A DNA stretch of 64,000 nucleotides from Rhodospirillales bacterium BBD 1991-14. GTDB taxonomy: Bacteria > Pseudomonadota > Alphaproteobacteria > Kiloniellales > Kiloniellaceae. Both the position numbers and the translations under genes were made by a program. Numbering within the stretch: position 1 is the first letter of the stretch; each line of letters starts with the position of its first letter. The notes under the pieces were generated by a model. The model had not been told where the DNA came from and made no database searches. It was given only the letters and a program-made list of their open reading frames with translations. Location of the stretch: the NCBI GenBank assembly GCA_001657395.1, contig LYSY01000009.1, positions 62,001-126,000 of the forward strand, in the 5' to 3' direction. Shown here piece by piece: positions 38,213 through 45,502 of this stretch.

Positions 38213-38797
38213 AGCGCTTGCCTTGGCAAGGCAGCGCGTCACGTAATCGCGGGCGATGGCCCGGGCCTCATCGATGGTCAGCAGCCCGTCGGAGAGCGCA
38301 CAGCGCAGCCAGAGACCTTCGATCATCGCCGCCAGGCCGGTTGCCGCCATCTCCGCGTCTGCGTCCGGGAGCACCTGCTTGAAGGCGTGGCGCAGGTTGC
38401 TGAGCAGGCGCCGCTCGTTGATCTTCTGAATGCGCCAGAGCGCCGGAAAGGTTCGCGCCTCGGCCCAGAAGGCGAGCCACGCCGACACGGTCTCCGGGTC
38501 GTTCTGGTCGGGCGAGAAGTTGGCCAGGATCACGGCGTCGATGCGCTCGGCCGGGGTCCTGGCCATCTTCAGACGATGCACCGTTTCCGCCAGAAGGTCC
38601 TGGGCGAGGAAGCGCATGGTGGCGGCCAGCAGGCCCGCCTTGTCGTCGAAGTAGTGGGCGACGATGCCGCCGGACAGGCCGGCGTTGCGGCTGATCCGCG
38701 AAATGGTGGCGTTGGCGAAACCCTGCTCGTGAATCGAGGTGATGGTCGCCGCGATCAGTTGCCGGCGCCGCAGATCCTCCATTCCAACCTTGGGCAT
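38210..38797 (-). CDS. betI: TetR-family repressor BetI
   Basis: A 195-residue TetR protein. The N-terminus KVGMEDLRRRQLIAATITSI and the helix-turn-helix ATISRISRNAGLSGGIVAHYF match BetI, the choline-responsive repressor of bet genes. ATG 38797 gives the conserved MPKVGMEDLRR start; a longer reading would run into the operator. It is divergent from choX; the 24-bp palindrome at 38881 lies between them and could control both. Confidence 0.93.
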   Translation of the reverse strand: MPKVGMEDLRRRQLIAATITSIHEQGFANATISRISRNAGLSGGIVAHYFDDKAGLLAATMRFLAQDLLAETVHRLKMARTPAERIDAVILANFSPDQNDPETVSAWLAFWAEARTFPALWRIQKINERRLLSNLRHAFKQVLPDADAEMAATGLAAMIEGLWLRCALSDGLLTIDEARAIARDYVTRCLAKASA

Positions 38798-38880
38798 CGT
38801 CGGCGTTCGCCTTCCCCTGAAACCCGTCACTGCACACGCGCCAGCGGCACGCTTAAGCACTATCCTCAAGACGTATTTTA

Positions 38881-38904
38881 TTTTGATTGAACGTTCAATC
38901 AAAA
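38881..38904. promoter_or_regulatory. BetI operator: perfect 24-bp palindrome
   Basis: A perfect 24-bp palindrome centred on GAACGTTC, with core TTGATTGAACGTTCAATCAA, lies 84 bp from the betI start and 158 bp from choX. The core matches the kind of site bound by E. coli BetI in its bet promoter. TTGAAC within it can act as -35 for both directions. Binding is inferred; the palindrome is seen. Confidence 0.82.
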
Positions 38905-39061
38905 AAACCTAGGCTGAATGCCTCATCAGCGAAAGGTCGGCGGTTCCCCGGGGAACGTGAAGGCGCGCCTATGCGGGTTGCAGGCGCCAGGCCAGAAACA
39001 GGACCACAAACAAACGATCGCACGAAGATCGGACAAAGAGGGAAGAGGAGGCTTGAAGTCC

Positions 39062-40012
39062 ATGCAAAGGAGTTTCCAGTTCGGCCTGGCCGCGGCGGCG
39101 GCCCTGGTGGTTTCCTCGGCGGCAGGCGCTGCCTGGGCGGCGGATCCTGCGGCCTGCAAGGAGGTTCGCTTCGCCGACGTCGGCTGGACCGACATTACGG
39201 CGACCACGGCGGCCACCTCGGTGGTTCTCGACGGCCTGGGCTATGAGCCCAGCGACGAGCTTCTGGCCGTACCGGTGACCTATGCCAGCCTGAAGAACGG
39301 CGACATCGACATCTTCCTCGGCAACTGGATGCCGACCATGGAGGGCGACCTTGCCAAGTACCGTGACGAAGGCTCGGTGGAGGTGCTGGGCGCGAACCTG
39401 GAAGGCGCCAAGTACACCCTCGCCGTGCCCAGCTACACGGCAGCGGCCGGCATCAAGGACTTTGCCGACATCGCCAAGTTCGAGAAGGAGCTGGACGGCA
39501 AGATCTACGGCATCGAGCCGGGCAACGACGGCAACCGCCTGATCCTCGACATGATCGACCAGAACACCTTCGGTCTGGAGGACTTCGAGCTGGTGGAGTC
39601 CTCCGAGCAGGGCATGCTGACCCAGGTTGCCCGCGCGGTGAAGCGCGAGGAGCACATTGTCTTCCTGGGCTGGGCGCCGCACCCGATGAACAACAACTTC
39701 GAACTGACCTATCTCTCCGGCGGTGACGACATCTTCGGCCCCGACTTCGGCGGCGCGACGGTCTACACCAACGTGCGCAAGGGCTACACCAGCGACTGCC
39801 CGAATGTCGGCCAGTTGCTGACCAACCTGAAGTTCACGCTGCCCATGGAAGGCGCTATCATGGAAGCCATCCTCGACGGCGAGGACAAGAAAGAGGCCGC
39901 GGCGGCCTGGCTGAAGGCCAATCCCGGGACACTGGACGGCTGGCTGGCGGGTGTGAAAACCCTCGATGGCAGCGACGGCCTGGCAGCCGTGAAGGCGCAT
40001 CTGGGCCTGTAA
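39062..40012 (+). CDS. choX: Choline ABC transporter substrate-binding protein
   Basis: A 316-residue periplasmic protein: signal peptide (1-26, ending AAWAAD) and a type II binding fold. The ligand-cage residues of ChoX-like proteins are recognisable in VGWTDITATTA, LGNWMPTMEGD and FLGWAPHPMN. It binds choline (probably also acetylcholine) for ChoWV. GAGGAGG precedes ATG 39062. Near its stop a 14-bp motif is repeated, and a hairpin separates it from choW. Confidence 0.94.
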   Translation: MQRSFQFGLAAAAALVVSSAAGAAWAADPAACKEVRFADVGWTDITATTAATSVVLDGLGYEPSDELLAVPVTYASLKNGDIDIFLGNWMPTMEGDLAKYRDEGSVEVLGANLEGAKYTLAVPSYTAAAGIKDFADIAKFEKELDGKIYGIEPGNDGNRLILDMIDQNTFGLEDFELVESSEQGMLTQVARAVKREEHIVFLGWAPHPMNNNFELTYLSGGDDIFGPDFGGATVYTNVRKGYTSDCPNVGQLLTNLKFTLPMEGAIMEAILDGEDKKEAAAAWLKANPGTLDGWLAGVKTLDGSDGLAAVKAHLGL

Positions 40013-40037
40013 TCGGGCCCGCAATCTGGGTCTGTAA
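39999..40037. repeat. Imperfect duplication across the choX stop codon
   Basis: ATCTGGGCCTGTAA (39999-40012, ending in the choX TAA) recurs as ATCTGGGTCTGTAA at 40024-40037, one mismatch in 14. The second TAA is 25 bp later, in another frame. Confidence 0.75.
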
Positions 40038-40064
40038 AAGCTGATCTCATTGGTTGTAAGCTTG

Positions 40065-40102
40065 GAACGGTCAGGCCAGCGTGCCTGGCCGTTCTGCTTT
40101 TG
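40065..40102 (+). terminator. Attenuator-like hairpin between choX and choW
   Basis: GAACGGTCAGGC (40065-40076) and GCCTGGCCGTTC (40083-40094) form a 12-bp stem with one G-T pair and a 6-base loop, followed by TGCTTTTG. Its place between binding-protein and permease genes suggests partial termination that keeps choX expression higher than choWV. Confidence 0.65.
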
Positions 40103-40134
40103 CAGGTCTGACAAACAAGGGGGGAGACCTCGGC

Positions 40135-40983
40135 ATGGAGTGGCTGGAGGACAATAAGATCCCGCTCGGCAAGTGGATCGAAGGCTTTGTGGAGTTTCTG
40201 ACCGAAAACGCCGCCTGGTTCTTCGACGGCATTTCCGACGTGCTGGGGTTTCTGATCAACGGGCTCATCGACGTCCTGCAGTTCGCACCGCCGCTGCTGC
40301 TGGTGCTGCTGATCGCCGCCGTGGCCTATTGGCTGCAGCGCTCGATCTGGCTGGCTGTCGGCGTCGCGCTGTCGCTGCTGCTGATCATCAACCTCGGCTA
40401 TTGGGAAGAGACCATCGAGACGCTCTCCCTGGTCATCTACGCCACCCTGTTCTGCATGGTGATCGGCGTGCCGGTCGGCATCGCCGCCGCGCACCGGCCC
40501 TGGCTCTACACGGCGATTCGCCCGGTGCTCGATCTCATGCAGACCATCCCCACCTTCGCCTACCTGATTCCGACGCTGATCCTCTTCGGCCTCGGCGTGG
40601 TGCCGGGGCTCATCTCCACCGTCATCTTCGCCATTCCCGCACCGATCCGGCTGACCTACCTCGGCGTCTCCTCCGTGCCCACCAACCTGGTGGAGGCCGG
40701 CGAGTCCTTCGGCGCAACCAAGAGCCAGCTCCTTTGGAAGGTCGAACTGCCCCATGCCATGCCGACCATCATGGCGGGTCTTACCCAGTGCATCATGCTG
40801 TCGCTTTCCATGGTGGTGATCGCCGCCCTGGTGGGGGCCGACGGCCTCGGCAAGCCGGTGGTGCGGGCGCTGAACACGGTGGACGTGGCCCGCGGCTTCG
40901 AGGCGGGCCTCGCCATCGTCATCGTCGCCATCGTGCTCGACCGGCTCTGCAAGCAGCGCGGCGCCGCCGCGCAGGAGCGCTGA
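40135..40983 (+). CDS. choW: Choline ABC transporter permease
   Basis: A 282-residue ProW/OpuB-type inner-membrane permease with about six hydrophobic helices. The conserved loop NLVEAGESFGATKSQLLWKV, followed by ELPHAMPTIMAGL, is the ATPase contact site of the family. GGGGGGAG precedes ATG 40135. It is followed 3 bp later by choV and completes the choline importer with ChoX. Confidence 0.93.
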   Translation: MEWLEDNKIPLGKWIEGFVEFLTENAAWFFDGISDVLGFLINGLIDVLQFAPPLLLVLLIAAVAYWLQRSIWLAVGVALSLLLIINLGYWEETIETLSLVIYATLFCMVIGVPVGIAAAHRPWLYTAIRPVLDLMQTIPTFAYLIPTLILFGLGVVPGLISTVIFAIPAPIRLTYLGVSSVPTNLVEAGESFGATKSQLLWKVELPHAMPTIMAGLTQCIMLSLSMVVIAALVGADGLGKPVVRALNTVDVARGFEAGLAIVIVAIVLDRLCKQRGAAAQER

Positions 40984-40986
40984 GCC

Positions 40987-42255
40987 ATGAGCGCCGAGAC
41001 CAATCCGAATACCGTCGTCGATTTCCGCGACGTCGACATCATCTTCGGCAAGGAACCGGAGAAGTCCCTGGCCCTGCTGGACAGCGGCGCCGGGCGCGAC
41101 GAGATCCTTGCGCGCACCGGCAACGTGCTGGGGGTCGCCGGCGCCTCGCTGGCCATTGAGGAGGGCGAGATCTGCGTGCTTATGGGGCTTTCCGGTTCCG
41201 GCAAGTCGACCTTGCTGCGTGCCGTCAACGGCCTCAACAAGGTGACGCGCGGCGCCGTCATGGTGCGCGACGAGAGCGGCCCAAATGGCGCTGAGATGGT
41301 CGACGTCGCCTCCTGCGATGCCGCCACCCTGCGCCGCCTGCGCATGAACCGGATCGCCATGGTGTTCCAGCAGTTCGCCCTGCTGCCCTGGCGCACGGTG
41401 AAGGAGAACGTCGGCTTCGGCCTGGAACTGCGCGGCATGGGCCAGGGCGAGCGCGACGCCATCGTCGGGGAGAAGCTGGAACTGGTCGGCCTCTCCCAGT
41501 GGCAGGACAAGTTCGCACATGAACTCTCCGGCGGCATGCAGCAGCGCGTCGGCCTTGCCCGCGCTTTCGCCACCGATGCCGACATCCTGTTGATGGACGA
41601 GCCCTTCTCGGCCCTCGATCCGCTGATCCGCGACCACCTGCAGGACGAACTGCTGGAGCTGCAGCGCCGCCTGAAGAAGACCATCGTCTTCGTCAGCCAC
41701 GACCTCGACGAGGCGCTGAAACTGGGCAGCCACATCGCCATCATGGAGTCCGGCCGCATCGTCCAGTACGGCGAGCCGGAGTCCATCGTTCTCAAACCCG
41801 CCAGCGATTACGTGGCGGAGTTCGTCGCCCACATGAACCCGTTGAATGTGCTGCGCGGCGGCTCCCTCATGACCCCCGTCGAAAAGCTGAAACGCGAAGA
41901 CGATAACGTGCTGCTGGACAGCCGGGGGCGGTTCCGGGTGAAGCTGGACGCACGCGGCGCGCCTGAGTCGGTCACCCTGGACGGTTACCTCGGCCGCCTG
42001 ATGGCCTATGATGACGGCATGGACATGACCGACCTTCCCGACGTCGCCCTGATCACCGCGCCCACCGACATGTCGATGCGTGTGGCCATCGAACTGCGCC
42101 AGGCCACCGGCCATCCCGTCGCACTTATGGAGGATGGCCGCCTCGTAGGCGTCTGCGGCGACGAGGAGATCTACGCCGGCATCCTGCGCCAGAGCCGTGC
42201 CGCGGATAAGCCCGACGAGAACCCTGAAGATGCGGAGGCCGCGGCAGCGTCGTGA
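40987..42255 (+). CDS. choV: Choline ABC transporter ATP-binding protein
   Basis: A 422-residue ProV-type ATPase. Walker A is GLSGSGKST, signature LSGGMQQRVGLARAF, Walker B ILLMDEPFSALD, and the H-loop SHDLDEAL is intact. The extra C-terminal part (about 280-420) is the regulatory extension usual in ProV/ChoV proteins. It shares its last bases with the start of the HAD gene (GTGA overlap). Confidence 0.93.
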   Translation: MSAETNPNTVVDFRDVDIIFGKEPEKSLALLDSGAGRDEILARTGNVLGVAGASLAIEEGEICVLMGLSGSGKSTLLRAVNGLNKVTRGAVMVRDESGPNGAEMVDVASCDAATLRRLRMNRIAMVFQQFALLPWRTVKENVGFGLELRGMGQGERDAIVGEKLELVGLSQWQDKFAHELSGGMQQRVGLARAFATDADILLMDEPFSALDPLIRDHLQDELLELQRRLKKTIVFVSHDLDEALKLGSHIAIMESGRIVQYGEPESIVLKPASDYVAEFVAHMNPLNVLRGGSLMTPVEKLKREDDNVLLDSRGRFRVKLDARGAPESVTLDGYLGRLMAYDDGMDMTDLPDVALITAPTDMSMRVAIELRQATGHPVALMEDGRLVGVCGDEEIYAGILRQSRAADKPDENPEDAEAAAAS

Positions 42256-42986
42256 GCGGGACGTCGGGCGACATCCGGGGCATCCTTTTCGACAAGGACG
42301 GAACGCTGCTGGACTACCACGCCACCTGGATGCCGCTGAACCGGGAGGCGGCGCTGGCGGCGGCGGGCGGCAATGCGGTGCTGGCGGAGCGCCTTCTGGC
42401 GGCCGGCGGCTACGATGCGGCCAAGGACTGCATCGTGCCGGACTCGGTTCTCATCAGCGGCAGCAACGACGATCTCGGCGCCTGCTGGGCGGAGATCCTC
42501 GATGCCGACGCGGCGGAACTGACCGACCGCCTTTCCGCGCTTTTCGAGGCCGGCAGCGCGGCCACGGCAGTGGCCGTCGCCGGCCTGGCAGAGACGCTGA
42601 GCGCCCTCGCGGCGCGGGGTCTCGTGCTCGGGGTCGCCACCAACGACAGCGAGGAGGGGGCCTATAACAGTCTGGGGCCCTTCGGCGTGCTGGACCATTT
42701 CCCTTTCGTCGCCGGCTACGATTCCGGCCACGGCGCCAAGCCCGGCCCCGGCATGGTTCAGGGCTTCTGTCAGGCGATGGACCTCGTTCCCGAGGCCGTC
42801 GCCGTGGTCGGCGACAGCCGCCACGACATGGAGATGGGCCGCAACGCCGGCGCCGGCCTGCTGGTCGGCGTGCTCACCGGCAGCGCCGCCCACGACGACC
42901 TCGCCCCCCACGCCCACCACGTGCTCGACAGCATCGGGGAGTTGGAGCGTCTGCTGGAAGAGCTGGCGAGGAAGCTGCAGGCGTAG
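42252..42986 (+). CDS. HAD-superfamily phosphatase coupled to choXWV
   Basis: A 244-residue phosphoglycolate-phosphatase-like HAD hydrolase. Motif I is ILFDKDGTLLD (about 10-20) with both Asp residues, motif II is in GVATNDSEEGA, and motif IV is VVGDSRHDMEMG. The GTG start overlaps the choV stop, so it is translated with the choline importer. Dephosphorylation of a choline-derived phosphate is a reasonable guess from context, but the substrate is not readable from sequence. Confidence 0.82.
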   Translation: MSGTSGDIRGILFDKDGTLLDYHATWMPLNREAALAAAGGNAVLAERLLAAGGYDAAKDCIVPDSVLISGSNDDLGACWAEILDADAAELTDRLSALFEAGSAATAVAVAGLAETLSALAARGLVLGVATNDSEEGAYNSLGPFGVLDHFPFVAGYDSGHGAKPGPGMVQGFCQAMDLVPEAVAVVGDSRHDMEMGRNAGAGLLVGVLTGSAAHDDLAPHAHHVLDSIGELERLLEELARKLQA

Positions 42987-43007
42987 CGTTCGCGCTTCCG
43001 AGGGTCT

Positions 43008-43164
43008 CCCTCACCCAGCTCCGCCTAGGCGCGCTCCGCTTGCCAAGCCTGCGCAACCCTCTCCCGCCAGGGGAGAGAGATAAGGAAGCAGGGTGGCAGC
43101 CTCATTCGTTCCCTCTCCCCTCCGTGGGAGAGGGAGGGGCCCACGCAGTGGGAGGGTGAGGGGG
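43008..43164. repeat. Dispersed GC-rich intergenic repeat, copy B
   Basis: Starts CCCTCACCCAGCTCCGCCTAGGC, passes through GCGCAACCCTCTCCC, and ends GGGAGGGTGAGGGGG. It is longer than copy A because of an extra internal block with a second CCCTCTCCCC...GGGAGAGGGAGG hairpin. It sits between the convergent HAD and oxygenase genes. Confidence 0.88.
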
Positions 43165-43176
43165 CTGCGTGCCCGC

Positions 43177-44184
43177 CTACAGAACGTCCCCGCCCAATTC
43201 CGGAAAGACCTTGGAGACCTTGCCGAGCAGGTAATCGCCGTAGGTGCCGGTGAAGGCCTGGAGGTCGGCGCCGTCCCAGCGCGGCTCGCCGGGGCCGACC
43301 TGGCCGATGTTGGCCTCGGGCGGCAGCGGCTCCATCGCCGCGGCGAAATCGGGGTCGAAGAACAGGGGGAAGGAGAGGCGGTCGGCGCCGCTTTCGTTCA
43401 GCACCCGGTGCGGCGTCGAGCGGTACCAGCCGCCGGTCAGGCGGTCCAGCATGTCGCCGATGTTACAGACCAGGGTGCCGGGCAGCGGCGGCGCGGCGAC
43501 CCAGCCGCCGGGCGTCTTCACCTGCAGGCCGCCATGGCGGTCCTGCGCCAGCAGGGTCAGGAGGCCGTAGTCGCTGTGCTCCCCAACGCCCCAGCTCTCC
43601 GCCGTCTTCAGGGGCGCCGGCGCGCTGGCCGGGTAGTGGAAGATGCGGAACAGGATGGTCGGCTCGGCGGTGTAGACGCGCGCGAAGTAGTCTTCTTCGA
43701 GGCCGAGGCTGAGGGCCATGCCGCGCATCAGGGCATGGCCCGCACGGGTGGCGGCGCCCATGTAGGCCTCCACGGCAGGGCGCAGTTCGGGCACCTCCGC
43801 CGGCCAGAGGTTGGCGCCGTGCAGCGGCCAGCCGGCGGCGACGCGGGGATGGTCGGCGGGCAGCTCGCTGCCAAAATAAAGACCTTCCTTCAGGTCCGGG
43901 CGGCCGGAGGTGAGCTCGCCGCCCAGCGGAAAATGTCCGCGCCAGGCCCGCCCGCCCTTGCTCATGGCAATGGTGGCTTTGGTCTCTTCCGGCAGGGTGA
44001 AGAAGCGGCGGCTGGCGGCCTCCAACGCAGCGAGCACGGCGTCGGAGACGCCATGGCCTGTCACGTAGAAGAAGCCATGAGCGCGGCAGGCGTTGCGAAT
44101 CGCCTCGGCGACCGCCGTGCGCTCTGCCCGCCCGCCGCCGAACAGCGGCGCCATGTCGATGACGGGCAGGCGGGCACCTGTCAT
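43177..44184 (-). CDS. Isopenicillin N synthase-like 2-oxoglutarate/Fe(II)-dependent oxygenase
   Basis: A 335-residue protein of the 2OG-Fe(II) oxygenase family. The N-terminal DIOX_N region is recognisable ([17 protein letters not shown]). The iron ligands are the His and Asp of [12 protein letters not shown] and the distal His of YRSTPHRVL; the 2OG-binding Arg is in RLSFPLFF. The substrate is unknown; its place between choline uptake and betaine-methyl-transfer genes hints at a methylated amine or sulfur compound, but this is only context. ATG 44184 is 7 bp after the methyltransferase gene. Confidence 0.88.
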   Translation of the reverse strand: MTGARLPVIDMAPLFGGGRAERTAVAEAIRNACRAHGFFYVTGHGVSDAVLAALEAASRRFFTLPEETKATIAMSKGGRAWRGHFPLGGELTSGRPDLKEGLYFGSELPADHPRVAAGWPLHGANLWPAEVPELRPAVEAYMGAATRAGHALMRGMALSLGLEEDYFARVYTAEPTILFRIFHYPASAPAPLKTAESWGVGEHSDYGLLTLLAQDRHGGLQVKTPGGWVAAPPLPGTLVCNIGDMLDRLTGGWYRSTPHRVLNESGADRLSFPLFFDPDFAAAMEPLPPEANIGQVGPGEPRWDGADLQAFTGTYGDYLLGKVSKVFPELGGDVL

Positions 44185-44191
44185 GGTGGGC

Positions 44192-45247
44192 TCAGCCGGT
44201 TGCGCGCCCGCGCCGGCCACGGCGCCGGCCTTCACGCCCGGCCGGTGCTTCGGGGATGTCCCCCAAGGGCCCTGCCTGCTGCTGCTCGGCGCCCTTGGAG
44301 ATCTCGCCCAGCTTGGCGATGACGGTGGCCATCTCCGGCGGCGATCCCTTCTCGTGGGCTTCCAGCGCGCTGCGCATGGCGCGGATATGCTCCGGGGTGG
44401 TGCCGCAGCAGCCACCGATGATGCGCACCCCGGCGTCGAGGGCCAGGCGGGCGTAGTCGGCCATCAGCTCCGGCGTGCCGGTGTAGTGAATCTCGCCGTC
44501 CACGTATTCCGGGATGCCGCAGTTGCTCTTGGCGATCAGCACATCGGCGGCGTCCTTGGCCTCTTCCAGGTTGAGGATTGCCGCCATCAGCTCCGAGGCG
44601 CCGGTGCCGCAGTTGCCGCCGAAGGCCACCGGGCGCGGCTCCAGTTCGTGGGTCAGGGCGGCGAACTGTGCCGGCGTCACGCCCATCATGGTCCGCCCGT
44701 TGGTGTCGAAGGAGAGGGTGACGGCATAGGGCAGGGCCGCGGCCTTGGCGCCCATGACCGCGGCCTGAACCTCATCGACGGCGGAGATGGTCTCGATCCA
44801 GGCGAGATCGGCGCCGCCGGCGGCGAGGCCCCTGGCCTGTTCGGCGAAGGCAGCCGCGCCCTCCTCGACAGTCAGCGGCCCCAGCGGCTGAAAGAGATCC
44901 CCGGTCGGGCCCATGGAGCCGGCGACGATCACGTCCTTCCGCCCGCTTTCTTCGATGGCGCGGTGCGCCAGCTCGGCGGCGGCCTTGTTGATCTCGAAGA
45001 CCCTGTCCTGGGCGCCGTGCAGCTTCAGTCGGTTGGCGGTGCCGCCGAAGGTGTTTGTGAGGATGACGTCCGAGCCGGCGTCGATGAAGGATCGGTAGTG
45101 ACGCACCACGTCGTCCGGGCGGTCCAGGTTCCAGAGCTCCGGCGCGTCGCCGTGCTGCAGGCCCATGGCGAAGAAATTGGTGCCGGTCGCCCCGTCGGCC
45201 AGCAGCCAGGGGCGGGTTTCCAGCAGGTCGGTCAGGCGGTCGGCCAT
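44192..45247 (-). CDS. bmt: Betaine-homocysteine S-methyltransferase
   Basis: A 351-residue zinc-dependent methyltransferase of the BHMT/Bmt class, moving a methyl from glycine betaine to homocysteine to give methionine and dimethylglycine. The zinc cysteines are in [10 protein letters not shown] and [22 protein letters not shown] starts the barrel. A Gly/Arg-rich tail ends the protein. The product dimethylglycine would be used by the dehydrogenase upstream (45503-48070). Confidence 0.9.
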   Translation of the reverse strand: MADRLTDLLETRPWLLADGATGTNFFAMGLQHGDAPELWNLDRPDDVVRHYRSFIDAGSDVILTNTFGGTANRLKLHGAQDRVFEINKAAAELAHRAIEESGRKDVIVAGSMGPTGDLFQPLGPLTVEEGAAAFAEQARGLAAGGADLAWIETISAVDEVQAAVMGAKAAALPYAVTLSFDTNGRTMMGVTPAQFAALTHELEPRPVAFGGNCGTGASELMAAILNLEEAKDAADVLIAKSNCGIPEYVDGEIHYTGTPELMADYARLALDAGVRIIGGCCGTTPEHIRAMRSALEAHEKGSPPEMATVIAKLGEISKGAEQQQAGPLGDIPEAPAGREGRRRGRRGRATG

Positions 45248-45336
45248 ATGCGCTTCACAGGTCCTTCTGAGGTGGGTGGCGGACGATAGGCTCTTCCTTG
45301 AGAGAGGGCAAGACGGCGAAGTCGTACCCGCCACCT

Positions 45337-45494
45337 CCCCCTCACCCAGCTCCGCCTAGGCTCGATCTTCGATCTCACCACGGCTTCACAACCCTCTCCC
45401 ACGCTGGGGAGAGGGAACCCATGTTGGGGCCGCCGCGCGAACCCTCTCCCCTCCGTGGGAGAGGGAGGGGCCCACGGAGTGGGAGGGTGAGGGA
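45337..45494. repeat. Dispersed GC-rich intergenic repeat, copy C
   Basis: Starts CCCCCTCACCCAGCTCCGCC TAGGC and ends GGGAGGGTGAGGGA, with two internal CCCTCTCCC...GGGGAGAGGG hairpins as in copy B. It lies between the stop of the dimethylglycine dehydrogenase gene and the start of bmt, which run in the same direction, so it may also affect readthrough. Confidence 0.86.
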
Positions 45495-45502
45495 GGCTTC
45501 GG

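Noticed and set aside
39784-42114. 776-residue open frame on the minus strand across choXWV
   Set aside because: It is antisense to well-matched choX, choW and choV genes and its translation has no family features; such frames are common at this GC content.
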